A DNA stretch of 41,402 nt from Lachnospiraceae bacterium (GCA_030537145.1 JAUNON010000023.1:1-41402); one strand, 5' to 3'; numbered from the stretch's first letter, positions 15,513-25,545 are shown. Translations and numbers: made by a program. Notes: generated by a model from the letters alone, not told the origin.

Positions 15513-18211
15513 GAGTACGATTGGCGCCTTTTCTTTTTTTCCATCCACAGCAGCACCAGAAAAATCCCGCCGCAAAGCAGGGTAAGCGCTCCCCCTGTCT
15601 TTAACCCCGGCGTACAGTAACGAAGCTGTATCTGATGCTCCCCCGGCTCCAGCCAAAGCCCCAGATACATCACATTCGCCTGGAAAAGCGCCTGCTTTTT
15701 CCCGTCCACGTATACCGACCAGCCGCTGCTGAAGGGAATGGAGAATACCATAAATTTCCGGCTGGACAGGTTCACCGTACCGGTGACGGTATTATTTCCC
15801 AGGGAAACGTTTTCCAGCGCTTCCTCGTTTAATGCCTTCAGATCCTCCTCATACGTATCCATGGGAACATAGCAGATCTCCGCTGCTTCCAGCCCGTATT
15901 TTCCCTTATCCGTAAACTCCAGAAGAATCTCATCCTGCCCGTCTGTCTCACCGTACCCTAAATTCACCTGATAATTCTCCTGTCCCAGGGAGTAGGTGCG
16001 GTTCTTTCCCCGCAGCGTGAGTTCCTTCGTCAGGCCGGAAACAGAAATTTTCACAAACGAATAGCTGGTGTTTTTCGTAAATCCCTTCAGATGAAGATAG
16101 CATTCATATCCGGCCTTCCGCTCATAAGGGATGCGGATGCTTCCTCCTCCCTGCTCCACCGTATATCCGTTCTTCGTTTTTTCTGCGCCCTCTCCCGTCT
16201 CCGGAAGCTTTACCGGAACCGTCAAAATCTCGTCTCTGCACCGGCTGACCTGTTCCGGTGCCTCTCCCCCGTCCTGCGCACTGCCTGCTTCCGATCCGGC
16301 ATCCTGCCCCAGCACCACAGCCTCCTTCATCACCTGCTGGCGCTCCAGGGCATCCAGGCTCTCATAATCCTCTTCCGATATCCAGGCATCATATGTATAT
16401 CCCAAAGACAGGGCGTACCGGTTTCGATAAATCTGACAGCCGTCTGAGGATGCCTCCTCATCCAGTACAAAGCCGTAGGGAGCATTCTGCTCTCCGTCCT
16501 GGGTGGTCATGTAATATTTTACATTTGCCAGCGTCTCCGGCACCGCCCGTCCGTCCAGATAAAATATGCGGTGAACCGCATTGGCTCCCGGATTTTCCTG
16601 ATCCGTCAGATACTGCAGAATCCGGCTGTTTACAATACTGTTATACATGGAGATCCCATTGTAGCCCAGGATCACAGAAGCATTTTCATTTCCGGATACC
16701 ATCACACTGGTATCTCCTCTCCAGAAATCCTCATCCAAAATGGTGCCCCAGGCTGCGGAGGAAGCGGAGGTATATGCCTGCAATGCCTGCCCGCTGTCCA
16801 TCTGGCCTGACAGTCCATTTCCCAGCCTTTCCCCATAGGTAATCCATCCGTTTAAAACGGCTGATACACAGGCAATTCCCATCAGCACTCTGCTCCAACC
16901 GCATTTGGTAAGCTGCAGCCTGCGGCATACCAGCAGGATGCAGGTACATACTGCCAGCTCAATCACAGCGCAAAGCACAAAACGGCTGCTTTTTCCCTGA
17001 AAGGGAAACCGGTACAGATACAGCAAGACAAACGCCGCCGCCACTGCCAAAAGCCCATTTCGCCGAAGCCTGGTGAGTCTGGAAAAATCCTCCTCTACCG
17101 CAACAAAAATAAAGCTGACTGTAAAGGACAGCAGAAACGTCCAGCGATTTCCAATGGCATTAAAGCCGGACAGGATCCATCCGGCGGCAGGAAGCAGCAG
17201 ACACACCAGTTCAATCAAAAATGCCAGCTTTTCCGTTACCTTATCCCGCCATTTCCGCAAAAACAGCAGGGTAAGGGCAGGCAACGCCAGCACCCCATAG
17301 CTTAAATAGGTATTGCTGCCCATCTCAAGACCAGGAGTAATCAGGTTATGGAACCAGGCCAGATACCGCTCTCCTTCATAAAACCACAGATTGCCCACCT
17401 GCTTTTCCTCATTGATCCGCCCGGAGGTCAGCAGGCGCATCACCGTCGGCAGCAGAATCACTGCGCTCATGCCCATTCCCAGCAGATACCACCGCAGCAG
17501 CCGGAAAACAGTCAAAAAGAAATTTTTCATCCGATGATCCCGGTACAAATCAAAAAACCGCAGCAATACGTAAAAAGCCAGGGCAATAGAACACATATAC
17601 ATAAAGTAGTAATTGCTGATAAATCCCAGCGCAGTCATGACAGCCAAAAACAGCCCGCTTCTCTCCCGCATCACCAGCTCTGCCGCCAAAAGCAGCAGAG
17701 GAAGGATCACCAGCGGCGCTCCGAAGGTAGGATGCATAATTGCCAGTCTCAGCCCGTATCCGCAGAAAACATAGATTACGCTGCCGGTCAGCACCGCAGA
17801 CTCCGGCCTTTTCCAGTAAAAGCAAAACACAGAAAAAGACAGGCCTGCCAGATAAAGCCGCAGCAAAATAAGGAACTGATACAGCAGCTCCGTATAACGG
17901 CCCGGCACCAGCACACTGAAAAAGTCCAGCGGATGGAAGCGCACAATCGCATTTATATCATCCCCCATACCAATATGAAAATCAAACATCCGGGGCAGAT
18001 TTCCGTGCAGCAGCCCGGTCAGTCCGTCCCGCAGCCAGTTTCCCATATAATACAGATAGGGATAATACTGCGCCTCCCCGTCTGTTTTCCAGATAAAGCT
18101 TTTCCCATTGGCCAGGAACGGCAAAAAAGCCAGAAAAGACAGCAGGATAAATAATATTGTATATTTCCAAAAATATTTTTTGTATGGTCCGGTTTGTCTC
18201 TTTTTTCTCAT
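15500..18211 (-). CDS. YfhO family membrane protein, paralog 2
   Basis: A 903-residue polytopic protein with about 12 membrane helices and a large C-terminal outside domain. The end GWSVYVDGKKQALFQANV and EPGEHQIQLRYCTPGLKTGG is the YfhO signature. In Bacillus subtilis and Listeria YfhO-type GT-C proteins transfer GlcNAc from undecaprenyl phosphate onto lipoteichoic acid. The acceptor here is unknown. I start at the ATG at 18211: GGAG lies five bases upstream and the codon overlaps the previous stop as ATGA. An upstream in-frame ATG at 18310 would place 33 polar residues inside the neighbouring gene. It is a close paralog of the next gene, so a tandem duplication is likely. Confidence 0.88.
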   Translation of the reverse strand: MRKKRQTGPYKKYFWKYTILFILLSFLAFLPFLANGKSFIWKTDGEAQYYPYLYYMGNWLRDGLTGLLHGNLPRMFDFHIGMGDDINAIVRFHPLDFFSVLVPGRYTELLYQFLILLRLYLAGLSFSVFCFYWKRPESAVLTGSVIYVFCGYGLRLAIMHPTFGAPLVILPLLLLAAELVMRERSGLFLAVMTALGFISNYYFMYMCSIALAFYVLLRFFDLYRDHRMKNFFLTVFRLLRWYLLGMGMSAVILLPTVMRLLTSGRINEEKQVGNLWFYEGERYLAWFHNLITPGLEMGSNTYLSYGVLALPALTLLFLRKWRDKVTEKLAFLIELVCLLLPAAGWILSGFNAIGNRWTFLLSFTVSFIFVAVEEDFSRLTRLRRNGLLAVAAAFVLLYLYRFPFQGKSSRFVLCAVIELAVCTCILLVCRRLQLTKCGWSRVLMGIACVSAVLNGWITYGERLGNGLSGQMDSGQALQAYTSASSAAWGTILDEDFWRGDTSVMVSGNENASVILGYNGISMYNSIVNSRILQYLTDQENPGANAVHRIFYLDGRAVPETLANVKYYMTTQDGEQNAPYGFVLDEEASSDGCQIYRNRYALSLGYTYDAWISEEDYESLDALERQQVMKEAVVLGQDAGSEAGSAQDGGEAPEQVSRCRDEILTVPVKLPETGEGAEKTKNGYTVEQGGGSIRIPYERKAGYECYLHLKGFTKNTSYSFVKISVSGLTKELTLRGKNRTYSLGQENYQVNLGYGETDGQDEILLEFTDKGKYGLEAAEICYVPMDTYEEDLKALNEEALENVSLGNNTVTGTVNLSSRKFMVFSIPFSSGWSVYVDGKKQALFQANVMYLGLWLEPGEHQIQLRYCTPGLKTGGALTLLCGGIFLVLLWMEKKKRRQSYSVQV

Positions 18212-20982
18212 TGTTTCTCCATTTCTGCCGTTTGAAGCTGCCGTCTGCGTCTTTGCCGCCATCGGATGAAAAGAAACAGGAAGATTCCGATGCCGGCCAG
18301 ACTGATCCAAAAGCCCGTTTTTAATCCCGGCGTTTCATACCGCAATTCGATCTCATGCGTGCCCGGCTCCAGAAGGAGCCCCAGGTACATGACATTCGCC
18401 TTCTGCAGGGCGGTCTCTTCTCCATCCACGTACGCCTTCCACCCCTTGTCCCATAGAATAGAAAATACCATCAGCTTCGGCCCGGTCAGACTGACCTGTC
18501 CGGTCAGCCGGTTGTTCTCCAGAACCACCTCCGTCAAAGCTTCCTCATTCCGGTCCGCAATTCTGGAAACATACGATCCCATAGGTGCATACCAAAGCTC
18601 CAGCTCCTCCAGACAATAAATCCCCTTCTTCGGGAAGTAAATCGTCACCCTATCCGTCTGTTTTTCTTCCGTATATCCCAGATTGACCAGAAAATCCTGC
18701 CGGTTCAGCGAATAATTTTCTCCCTCTGCCCGAAGCGAAAGCTTTTTTTCCGTAGTTCCGGCCGAGACCGTCACTGTACTGTATTCCTGCTCCCATTTCA
18801 GGCCCTTCAGGTACAGATAGCATTCCGTTTCCGCCCTGCGCTCCAAAGAAAAGGAAATACTTCCGCCTCCCTTTCCTACCTGATAGCCCTCCTCAGACAG
18901 CACGACATTTTCCCCGCTCTCAGGCAGCGAAACAGAAACTGTACCGATCTCCTCCTGGCAGCCCTTTGCGCGCCTTAAAATTCCCTGCCCGGACGTATTC
19001 TGCTCCGGCAGCTCCCGTCCCGCTGCCGCCTGCTGCGGCATCTCATCCACCACTGCCGCCTCCAGCATGACCTGCTGCTTCTCCAGAGGAGAAAGCTTTT
19101 CATAATCCTCCTCTGCGATCACCGTATCGTAGGTATAGCCCAGAGACAGGGGATACTGGTTTTCATACAGATTTTCGCTGTTTTCCACCCGGACAAAACC
19201 GTAGGGCACACCTGTCTCCCCCTTTTCCGACCAGTAATACCGTACATTTGCCAGCGCCTCCGGCACAGTCCGCCCATCCAGGGAAAGAACACGCAGCAGC
19301 GAATTCAGCCCCGGATTTTCCGTATCCGTCAGATACTCCAACTGCCCGGCATTCAGAATGCTGTTATACAAAGAAATCCCCGGGAAATCCTGCACAATGG
19401 CACTGTTTTCTTCTCCGATCCACACGGTATCCGTATCGATCCGGTAAAAATCCTCCTCCAAAAGCGCTGCGCATTCCGCCCAGGAGGCTTCCTCATAATA
19501 AGGCAGCGCCTGCCCGTAATCCAGAAACTCCCCGGCAAGATTCCCGAATGCTTTGCTGTAGGTAAGGTATCCGTTGACTGCCGCGGAAGCGCAGACTACC
19601 GCCAGCCACACGCCCATACACCGCCCGCCGGAGATGCCGCGCTTTTGCAGGATCACAAATAAGAGGCCGCAGAAAAGCAGCTCTCCAAGGGCGGCAAGCT
19701 GGTAGACATCTGTTTTTCCTGTAAAAAAACGGTATCCGCATAAGGCCCCGAATGCGCACAGCACTGCTCCGAAAGCAAGCGCCTGTCCCCTGCTCCAGTG
19801 TGTAAACCCTTCAAAGGCAGCCATGCAGATCAGGCTTATGGTAAAGGACATAATAAATACCCAACGGTTATTCACATTGCTGAAGCCGCCCAGCACGTAT
19901 CCTCCCGCCGGAATCAAAAGAATCAGGACTTCCGCAAGGAAAGCCAGCTTTAATGCCAGTTTGTCCCGCAGCTTTCCCGCAAACAAAAGCACCAGCGCCG
20001 GCAGCGTCAGCACTGTATAATTCAAATTCGTATTGCTTCCGGTTCCCCGGTAGGGGCTGACCAGATCAAAAAACCAGTTCAGATATCTTCCCTTATTTTC
20101 ATAAATCCACAGAGCTTCTCCATTTTGACCCCCTTCAAGCCGCGCAGAGGAAAGTAACTGAAGCAGCGTGGGTAGCAGAAAGACTGCCGACATACCGATT
20201 CCCAGAAAGTATCCGGCAAACAGACGCCCCAGCGCCGCAAAAAAATTTTTAACCCGGTGTTCCCGGTACAGATCAAAGAAACGCAGCAGTACATAACCTG
20301 CCATGGCAAAGCTGCACATATACATAAAATAATAATTGGTAATGAAGCCAACCATAGTGATAAAAGCAAAAAACAGACAACCTTGCCTACGCAACACCTG
20401 CTCCGCTCCGATCAGCAAAAGCGGAAGAAGAATCATGGGAAGCGTAAAGAAGGGGTGCTGTAATCCCAGCTTCAGCGTATAACCGCAGAAAACATAAATC
20501 ATGCTTCCCGTCAGAACCGCCCCGTCCTGCTTCTTCCAATAAAAGCAAAACGCAGAAAAGCTCAGACCGGCCAAATACATCCGAAGCAGAATCAATAGTC
20601 CGTACAGCAGCTCCGTATGCTGCCCCGGAACCAATATACTCAAAAGGTCCAGGAAACGAAAACGCACCACCGTCCGGATATCCGCCCCCATGCCAATGCA
20701 GAAATCATACAGCTTTCCTATGCCTTCTCCGGCAAAGATCCCGGAAACAGACTCCCGCAGCCAGTTTCCCGTATAATACAGATAGGGAAAATACTGAGAC
20801 TCTCCGTCTCCGGCCCAATCCGCCCCTGTCCATACAAAGCCCTTTCCTGCCTGAAAAAACGGCAAAAAGACCAGAAAACTCAGAAAAACAAACAGCAGGG
20901 TATAACGGAGCAAAAAATTTTTGCTCCATCCATACGCCTGCGGTTTGCTTCCGTTTCTTTTTCTTCCGGATCCATCCTTCAT
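18208..20982 (-). CDS. YfhO family membrane protein, paralog 1
   Basis: A 924-residue polytopic protein, paralogous to the gene at 15500 along its whole length. Shared segments include the start region (YTLLFVFLSFLVFLPF), the first outside loop GDGESQYFPYLYYTGNWLRE and the YfhO end KGWKAYVDGEETALQKANV plus YETPGLKTG. The first loop carries acidic residues as expected for a GT-C glycosyltransferase. The ATG at 20982 follows a GAGGGAAG site; an ATG 33 bases further up has no ribosome binding site. Translation is coupled to paralog 2 through a four-base overlap. Having two copies suggests two acceptors or two sugars. Confidence 0.88.
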   Translation of the reverse strand: MKDGSGRKRNGSKPQAYGWSKNFLLRYTLLFVFLSFLVFLPFFQAGKGFVWTGADWAGDGESQYFPYLYYTGNWLRESVSGIFAGEGIGKLYDFCIGMGADIRTVVRFRFLDLLSILVPGQHTELLYGLLILLRMYLAGLSFSAFCFYWKKQDGAVLTGSMIYVFCGYTLKLGLQHPFFTLPMILLPLLLIGAEQVLRRQGCLFFAFITMVGFITNYYFMYMCSFAMAGYVLLRFFDLYREHRVKNFFAALGRLFAGYFLGIGMSAVFLLPTLLQLLSSARLEGGQNGEALWIYENKGRYLNWFFDLVSPYRGTGSNTNLNYTVLTLPALVLLFAGKLRDKLALKLAFLAEVLILLIPAGGYVLGGFSNVNNRWVFIMSFTISLICMAAFEGFTHWSRGQALAFGAVLCAFGALCGYRFFTGKTDVYQLAALGELLFCGLLFVILQKRGISGGRCMGVWLAVVCASAAVNGYLTYSKAFGNLAGEFLDYGQALPYYEEASWAECAALLEEDFYRIDTDTVWIGEENSAIVQDFPGISLYNSILNAGQLEYLTDTENPGLNSLLRVLSLDGRTVPEALANVRYYWSEKGETGVPYGFVRVENSENLYENQYPLSLGYTYDTVIAEEDYEKLSPLEKQQVMLEAAVVDEMPQQAAAGRELPEQNTSGQGILRRAKGCQEEIGTVSVSLPESGENVVLSEEGYQVGKGGGSISFSLERRAETECYLYLKGLKWEQEYSTVTVSAGTTEKKLSLRAEGENYSLNRQDFLVNLGYTEEKQTDRVTIYFPKKGIYCLEELELWYAPMGSYVSRIADRNEEALTEVVLENNRLTGQVSLTGPKLMVFSILWDKGWKAYVDGEETALQKANVMYLGLLLEPGTHEIELRYETPGLKTGFWISLAGIGIFLFLFIRWRQRRRRQLQTAEMEKQ

Positions 20983-21066
20983 TTTCTTCCCTCGCTCATC
21001 TATTTCATAATACATGATATCTGCAGCTTCGCATTCCTTCCCTGCCGGACTGCGCAGGAAGCAATG

Positions 21067-22296
21067 CTATACCTGAATCAGATAAAAACAGATCCCGCCT
21101 GCCAGGTGCCAGGCCAGCAGGAAGAAAAGCGCCCCGTATTTTATCTTCAAAGCCCTGCTTCCTCCGATCTGCTCTTTTTCCATCCAAAGTTTCTTTGCAA
21201 AGAAAAACAGGCAGAAAACCCAGAGTATAAAGCAGGCCAGAATATTCCCCCACCCGAAATTCCCGTGGGATGCCCTGCGTCCTGTTTCGGCAAAGGTCCA
21301 GCTAACAGCCAGCCCTGCCAGATACTGCCCGAAGATAAGCGGAAAACACCATTCCCGAAAAATCTCTCTCCTCCAGAGAAAAATCACCAGGAAGGGAAAC
21401 GCCATCCGCAAAAGCAGCGATATGGTCACGGAGGGGGCATGCATACGAACCGCACGGAAAAGCGCAATGACGACCTGTGACTCTTCCGCTCCCTCCTGCG
21501 TCGGTAAAAAATAAATAATCAGGTACTGATATAAGAAAACCAGCAGCGAAGGGATGAAATACAGATGCTGCGCCACCAGTTTCCAGAAGCCCCGTCCCCT
21601 GTTCTGAAACAGCTTCACCAATGCCCGGATTCCGCATACCGGCAGATAAATCATCAGATAGGAGGGCTTTATAATCGTAGAGATCAGCAGCAGCACGCCT
21701 AAAAGCAGCTCATACGCCGTTGTCTTTTTCATATTTTTTCTCAGGACCGTAATGCGCTCTTCTTCCTTACAGCTCCAGTACTCTACCGTCAATATGGTAA
21801 TCAGAATCATAAACGGACGCACTGCCGTGGAAGTGGGATTATGCCAGGGATTGGGAGAGCCCTGCCCCAGATAATAACGCTTGTTATAGAAACGCAGATA
21901 CAAGGGTCCCACCAGCATGGAAACCAGCGTAATGCCGGCCACCGCTGCCGTCCTTATTTTTTCTTCTTTTACAGAGCTAAGATACTTTTCCCCGAACCAA
22001 AGGACCAGAACCGCCGTAAACGTATTAAACGCCGCCGTAGATGCCGCCGCCGCTTCTTCAATGGTAATCGGCAGGCATACATAAAACAGCCAGCAGACAA
22101 AATGCCAGCCGCAGTGACTCTCACTCATCACCAGATCAAAGGAAAGCGCCTTCGCCATGTGAACGGTAGTATCGCTTCCTCCGGGTTTCACCGCCTGAAC
22201 AGAAAATGCAATATAGGTCAAAATAAAAATAATAACCGGCACCAAAAGATACAGTCCGGCCTTTTGCTTCACCGCCTGCATATTTTCCTCACTCAT
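21067..22296 (-). CDS. Polytopic membrane protein, possible GT-C type (paralog A)
   Basis: A 409-residue protein with about ten hydrophobic helices and no recognised family name. Conserved with the protein at 24211 are SHCGWHFVCWLFYVCLPIT, GPLYLRFYN, WHNPTSTAVRPFMIL, IIKPSYLMIYLPVCGI and the SHGNFGWGN segment. Loops rich in H, W, N and R near the outside face, and the gene context, fit a GT-C glycosyltransferase or lipid-linked sugar polymerase. This is inference only. It is 84 bases upstream of YfhO paralog 1 on the same strand and has its own promoter, so it likely heads the YfhO operon. Confidence 0.7.
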   Translation of the reverse strand: MSEENMQAVKQKAGLYLLVPVIIFILTYIAFSVQAVKPGGSDTTVHMAKALSFDLVMSESHCGWHFVCWLFYVCLPITIEEAAAASTAAFNTFTAVLVLWFGEKYLSSVKEEKIRTAAVAGITLVSMLVGPLYLRFYNKRYYLGQGSPNPWHNPTSTAVRPFMILITILTVEYWSCKEEERITVLRKNMKKTTAYELLLGVLLLISTIIKPSYLMIYLPVCGIRALVKLFQNRGRGFWKLVAQHLYFIPSLLVFLYQYLIIYFLPTQEGAEESQVVIALFRAVRMHAPSVTISLLLRMAFPFLVIFLWRREIFREWCFPLIFGQYLAGLAVSWTFAETGRRASHGNFGWGNILACFILWVFCLFFFAKKLWMEKEQIGGSRALKIKYGALFFLLAWHLAGGICFYLIQV

Positions 22297-22371
22297 TTTC
22301 CCTCTCCATTCTCTTTCGTTTCACACTGTTTCCCTTTTCTCTTCCGCTCTTCTCTTTCATTTTGCGCTTTT

Positions 22372-22400
22372 ATTATACGCTATCTCCATAGAAAAAGCAA
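22372..22400 (-). promoter_or_regulatory. Promoter of the 21067-22296 gene and YfhO operon
   Basis: Minus strand TTGCTT (22400-22395), 17-base spacer, TATAAT (22377-22372), about 75 bases before the start codon. The same -35 variant (TTGCTT) is used before the rhodanese gene. The rest of the 22297-22629 gap holds the divergent promoter at 22564 and no gene. Confidence 0.55.
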
Positions 22401-22563
22401 ACGTTACAGCACATTACAGAACAGCCCTCCGGTAAACTCCCGGCACCTCACTACGGTTCACTCCGTTCTCCGTAACACGCTTCCGGCGTCCGTTTCCGGC
22501 AAAAAGTTTTCATCCTTTATGCCGAAAAATCCCGGGGCGGGATATGGGAAATGGTCACTTACG

Positions 22564-22592
22564 TTGACAGTTTTCGGGAACGATGTTAGAAT
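22564..22592 (+). promoter_or_regulatory. Promoter of the 22630 membrane protein gene
   Basis: TTGACA (22564-22569), 17-base spacer, TAGAAT (22587-22592). A near-consensus sigma-A promoter 38 bases before the ATG. It gives this inverted gene independent transcription. Confidence 0.72.
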
Positions 22593-22629
22593 TTCAGTAA
22601 TTATGATTCGTTTGAGGGGAAGCTTTGTT

Positions 22630-24156
22630 ATGAAACAAAAATCAACTGCATTCAACCATCACCGCTGCCTGGCTTATCTGCCGGCCGCCTTTCTTCCTGC
22701 TGCGCTTTTTCTTGCATGGCTGACGGTCATGCGGCTGACCGGCACTCCGATCAGCCTGCTGCCCACTGCTTCGGATGAGCTTTCCTGGTACCGCCAGATT
22801 GCTTCCGTCGTAAGCTCCGGTATGCCCCTTGGCTACTACGGATATAATGGAACTCATGCCCTGCACGGCACGTTCGGACCCTGGGGAATTGGCATCCTGC
22901 TCCCCTATGCGATATGGGGGAAACTCTTTGGCTGGGGGCTCACCTCCATGTGCATTGCCAACGTGACCTTTCTTGGAATCGCTCTTTGCCTCTTTCTCCT
23001 TCTGTGCCGCCCAAATTCCAGAGAGTGCCGCTTTATCCTCCTGTGCTACTGCACACTGCTGATGAACATTTACTACTCCGCCTTTTCCATGGGGGAATGT
23101 CTCCGGTGGTCTATGGCCATTCTGCTTTGCGGCTGTATGGTGCATATTTACCGGGGATACGGCGGACGGATCTTTTGCTACATTCTTACCCCCGCCCTGC
23201 TGCTCTTCTGTTCAGAGGCCTACCTGCTGCTGGCGCTTTTTATTCCGATCTATCTTTTGATGGTACTTCCAGTGCGCCGGCTCTGGCTGAAACTGCCCGT
23301 ATCACTGGGTATAACCGCTGTTGTTTCTTTTTTGTTGAGAAAGCTGCTGCATCAGATTGCAGCTCCTTACAATCCCGGCGCAACATCCGAAGCACTTTCC
23401 TTTTTCGCCCGGATGAAAAATAAAATCCAGGCTGCCCTGAAAGTTTTTTACCAGGTGAGCCCTGCCGGGCTTTGGAAACACCGCAGCGAATCCTCCGGCT
23501 TTCCTGCCCTGATGCTGGCAGCATTCCTTGTTTTTCTGATTTTCTGCATCCTGAAAGCCATCCGCCTGAGAGGCCAAAAGACCTGTCATGCCTATGTGGC
23601 GGCTGCCTTTCTCATGATTGGCTCCTTGGGCGGTTACGCATTTTTATATCGTTCCCCGTCCTTCTGGACCTTATGCCGGGGACTGACCATGCCGCTGATC
23701 TGCGGGGTCATGCTGACGGCACTGTACTGCCATAGAAGCACTCTGCTTCTTTGCGTACTCTGTGCGCTTTTAAGCCTGCCCTCTTTTTATCAGCTATCCG
23801 ATACCAATCTTTCCCGCCGCTGCCTTACAGACAAGCAGGAAACGCTTATAGAAGAATCCAGGGAGGCCTACGACGCTATATTTGATATTTCCCCGGAGAA
23901 CAGCCGATGGGAAAATACGATCGCCCTTTACGGCCGCCGAAGGGCCGGAGCCCAGACGGCCCTTTCCTTTTATCTGCCGGAAAACGCCGGTTATAACAAT
24001 ATGCTGAATAATTCCATTATCTGTGAGGCAGCCTACGCAGTTGTCTATCATTCCTATTCGGAAGAGGAACAATATGAAACTACGATTGCGAACCTGCAGG
24101 CAAACGGTTATGAGACCGTATTTCAAAAGAAGGCTCTCACCATATTAAAGCGGTAG
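22630..24156 (+). CDS. Polytopic membrane protein, possible GT-C glycosyltransferase
   Basis: A 508-residue protein with about 11 membrane helices and a soluble C-terminal tail of about 110 residues. After the first helix comes a loop with TASDELSWYRQIASVV and then GYYGYNGTHALHGTFGPWG. Acidic residues in that loop are typical of GT-C enzymes, but no named family is certain. I start at the ATG at 22630: GAGGGG lies about 11 bases upstream and the promoter is close. The frame stays open for over 250 codons upstream, but that part is His/Arg-rich, lies opposite the 21067 gene and is not a protein. It stands between two paralogs on the opposite strand. Confidence 0.75.
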   Translation: MKQKSTAFNHHRCLAYLPAAFLPAALFLAWLTVMRLTGTPISLLPTASDELSWYRQIASVVSSGMPLGYYGYNGTHALHGTFGPWGIGILLPYAIWGKLFGWGLTSMCIANVTFLGIALCLFLLLCRPNSRECRFILLCYCTLLMNIYYSAFSMGECLRWSMAILLCGCMVHIYRGYGGRIFCYILTPALLLFCSEAYLLLALFIPIYLLMVLPVRRLWLKLPVSLGITAVVSFLLRKLLHQIAAPYNPGATSEALSFFARMKNKIQAALKVFYQVSPAGLWKHRSESSGFPALMLAAFLVFLIFCILKAIRLRGQKTCHAYVAAAFLMIGSLGGYAFLYRSPSFWTLCRGLTMPLICGVMLTALYCHRSTLLLCVLCALLSLPSFYQLSDTNLSRRCLTDKQETLIEESREAYDAIFDISPENSRWENTIALYGRRRAGAQTALSFYLPENAGYNNMLNNSIICEAAYAVVYHSYSEEEQYETTIANLQANGYETVFQKKALTILKR

Positions 24157-24194
24157 GACAGACAGCCTGCCATTCCTCTTTGAACGCTGGCGGT

Positions 24195-24225
24195 AAAAAA
24201 GGGAGATCGCTTAAAGCTGTCTCCC
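24195..24225 (-). terminator. Terminator at the end of the 24211 gene
   Basis: GGGAGA (24201-24206) pairs with TCTCCC (24220-24225); on the minus strand six T follow (24200-24195). The stop codon of the gene lies in the loop, so hairpin and coding end overlap. The gap to the convergent plus-strand gene is only 54 bases. Confidence 0.7.
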
Positions 24226-25482
24226 CATATCATGCAGTAATTCCCAATAATAACAGATGCCCGCCAGAAAATGCCACAGCAGGAATAAAAACGGTATCCC
24301 GTACTTCCATCGGCAGCCCTTGTCTGTACGAAGCTTATGCCTCTCTTCCACCATTTCCCGGACATAGAATATGATGCAAAAGATCCACACAAAAGAAGCC
24401 GCAAGCATATTTCCCCAGCCAAAATTTCCATGTCCCGCTCTGCTCCCTGTCTCGGTAAAAGTCCAGGTAATCGCAAGCCCCACCAGAAACTGCCCGAAAA
24501 GGAGCGGAAATAACCGGTCTTTGAAAATCTTTTTTCTCCAGATCACGATCACCAGAATCGGGAAAGCCATTTTCAATCCCAGGGAAATGAGCACCGATGG
24601 CGCATACAATCTGGCTACTCGAAAGAAGGCAATCGCAATTCCGCCCTCCCCGGCAGCCTCTCCCCCGATAATATATATTTTCAGATACTGCCACAAAAAG
24701 ATCAGCAGGGAGGGGACGAAATACAGGTTCTGCACCACAGCTTCTCCCCATTCCTTCCGGCTTCCTTTGTTTTTCACCAGCCTCCACAGCTCTGCGATTC
24801 CGCATACCGGAAGGTACACCATCAAAAAGGAAGGCTTAATCAGTGTGGATACTGCCAGCAGCACCGCCAGAATGTATTGATAATTTCTCAGCTTCTTTTT
24901 CCATGACGCCCGCTCTGCTCCGTTTTTCTCCTCTTTTCTGCATTCCCAGTATCCCAGGGTAATCACATCCACAAGAATCATAAACGGCTTTACGGCCACC
25001 GCCGTAGGATTATGCCATACATTGGGCGTTCCCTGCCCCTTATAGTAATTGGCATTATAAAATCTCAGATACAGCGGTCCAACCGTACAGGCCACAAAGG
25101 AAATGACCGCAGGCAGCCAGGCCATCTCCCGGCTTTCTCCCGTTTCCTTCCCAGCAGTCAGATACCGGTCTGCCAGCCAGGCCACCAGTACTGCCGTAAG
25201 ACCGTTAAACAGGGCTGTCACCAGCACCGCCGCCTGGACGGGCGTAATGGGCAGGCAGGCATAAAACAGCCAGCTCACAAAATGCCAGCCGCAGTGGGTC
25301 AGCTTCAGCACCTGATCCAATGATAAAATATACTTCATATGCGTCACAATATCACTGCTTACCGTCAACTGAGCTTCCTTATAAAACATGGCATGCGTCA
25401 TGATAAAAATAGAAAGAAAGGAGACAAAATACATCCATCCCTTTCTCCTGCGTTCCTTCGTTCCTCCCAGAAAAATATCCAT
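24211..25482 (-). CDS. Polytopic membrane protein, possible GT-C type (paralog B)
   Basis: A 423-residue protein with about ten membrane helices, paralogous to the 21067 protein. Shared blocks are THCGWHFVSWLFYACLPIT, GPLYLRFYNANYYKGQG, WHNPTAVAVKPFMIL, IKPSFLMVYLPVCGI and AGHGNFGWGN. Function is not known; context suggests glycan assembly at the membrane. I start at the ATG at 25482, after a purine-rich GGGGGGAAAGGG site. A TTG at 25533 is possible and would add 17 residues, with AGGAGG only a few bases before it. The gene ends in its own terminator, so it is a single-gene transcript. Both paralogs flank the inverted 22630 gene. Confidence 0.7.
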   Translation of the reverse strand: MDIFLGGTKERRRKGWMYFVSFLSIFIMTHAMFYKEAQLTVSSDIVTHMKYILSLDQVLKLTHCGWHFVSWLFYACLPITPVQAAVLVTALFNGLTAVLVAWLADRYLTAGKETGESREMAWLPAVISFVACTVGPLYLRFYNANYYKGQGTPNVWHNPTAVAVKPFMILVDVITLGYWECRKEEKNGAERASWKKKLRNYQYILAVLLAVSTLIKPSFLMVYLPVCGIAELWRLVKNKGSRKEWGEAVVQNLYFVPSLLIFLWQYLKIYIIGGEAAGEGGIAIAFFRVARLYAPSVLISLGLKMAFPILVIVIWRKKIFKDRLFPLLFGQFLVGLAITWTFTETGSRAGHGNFGWGNMLAASFVWIFCIIFYVREMVEERHKLRTDKGCRWKYGIPFLFLLWHFLAGICYYWELLHDMGRQL

Positions 25483-25545
25483 TTTTTCCCTTTCCCCCCG
25501 ACAAAATCCGGCGTTTTTCTTATTCAGTCCCAAAACCTCCTGTAC

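Noticed and set aside
21841..22629. Upstream extension of the 22630 gene frame
   Set aside because: The extra 263 codons are His/Arg-rich, lie opposite the 21067 gene and precede the promoter at 22564. The ATG at 22630 is the better start.
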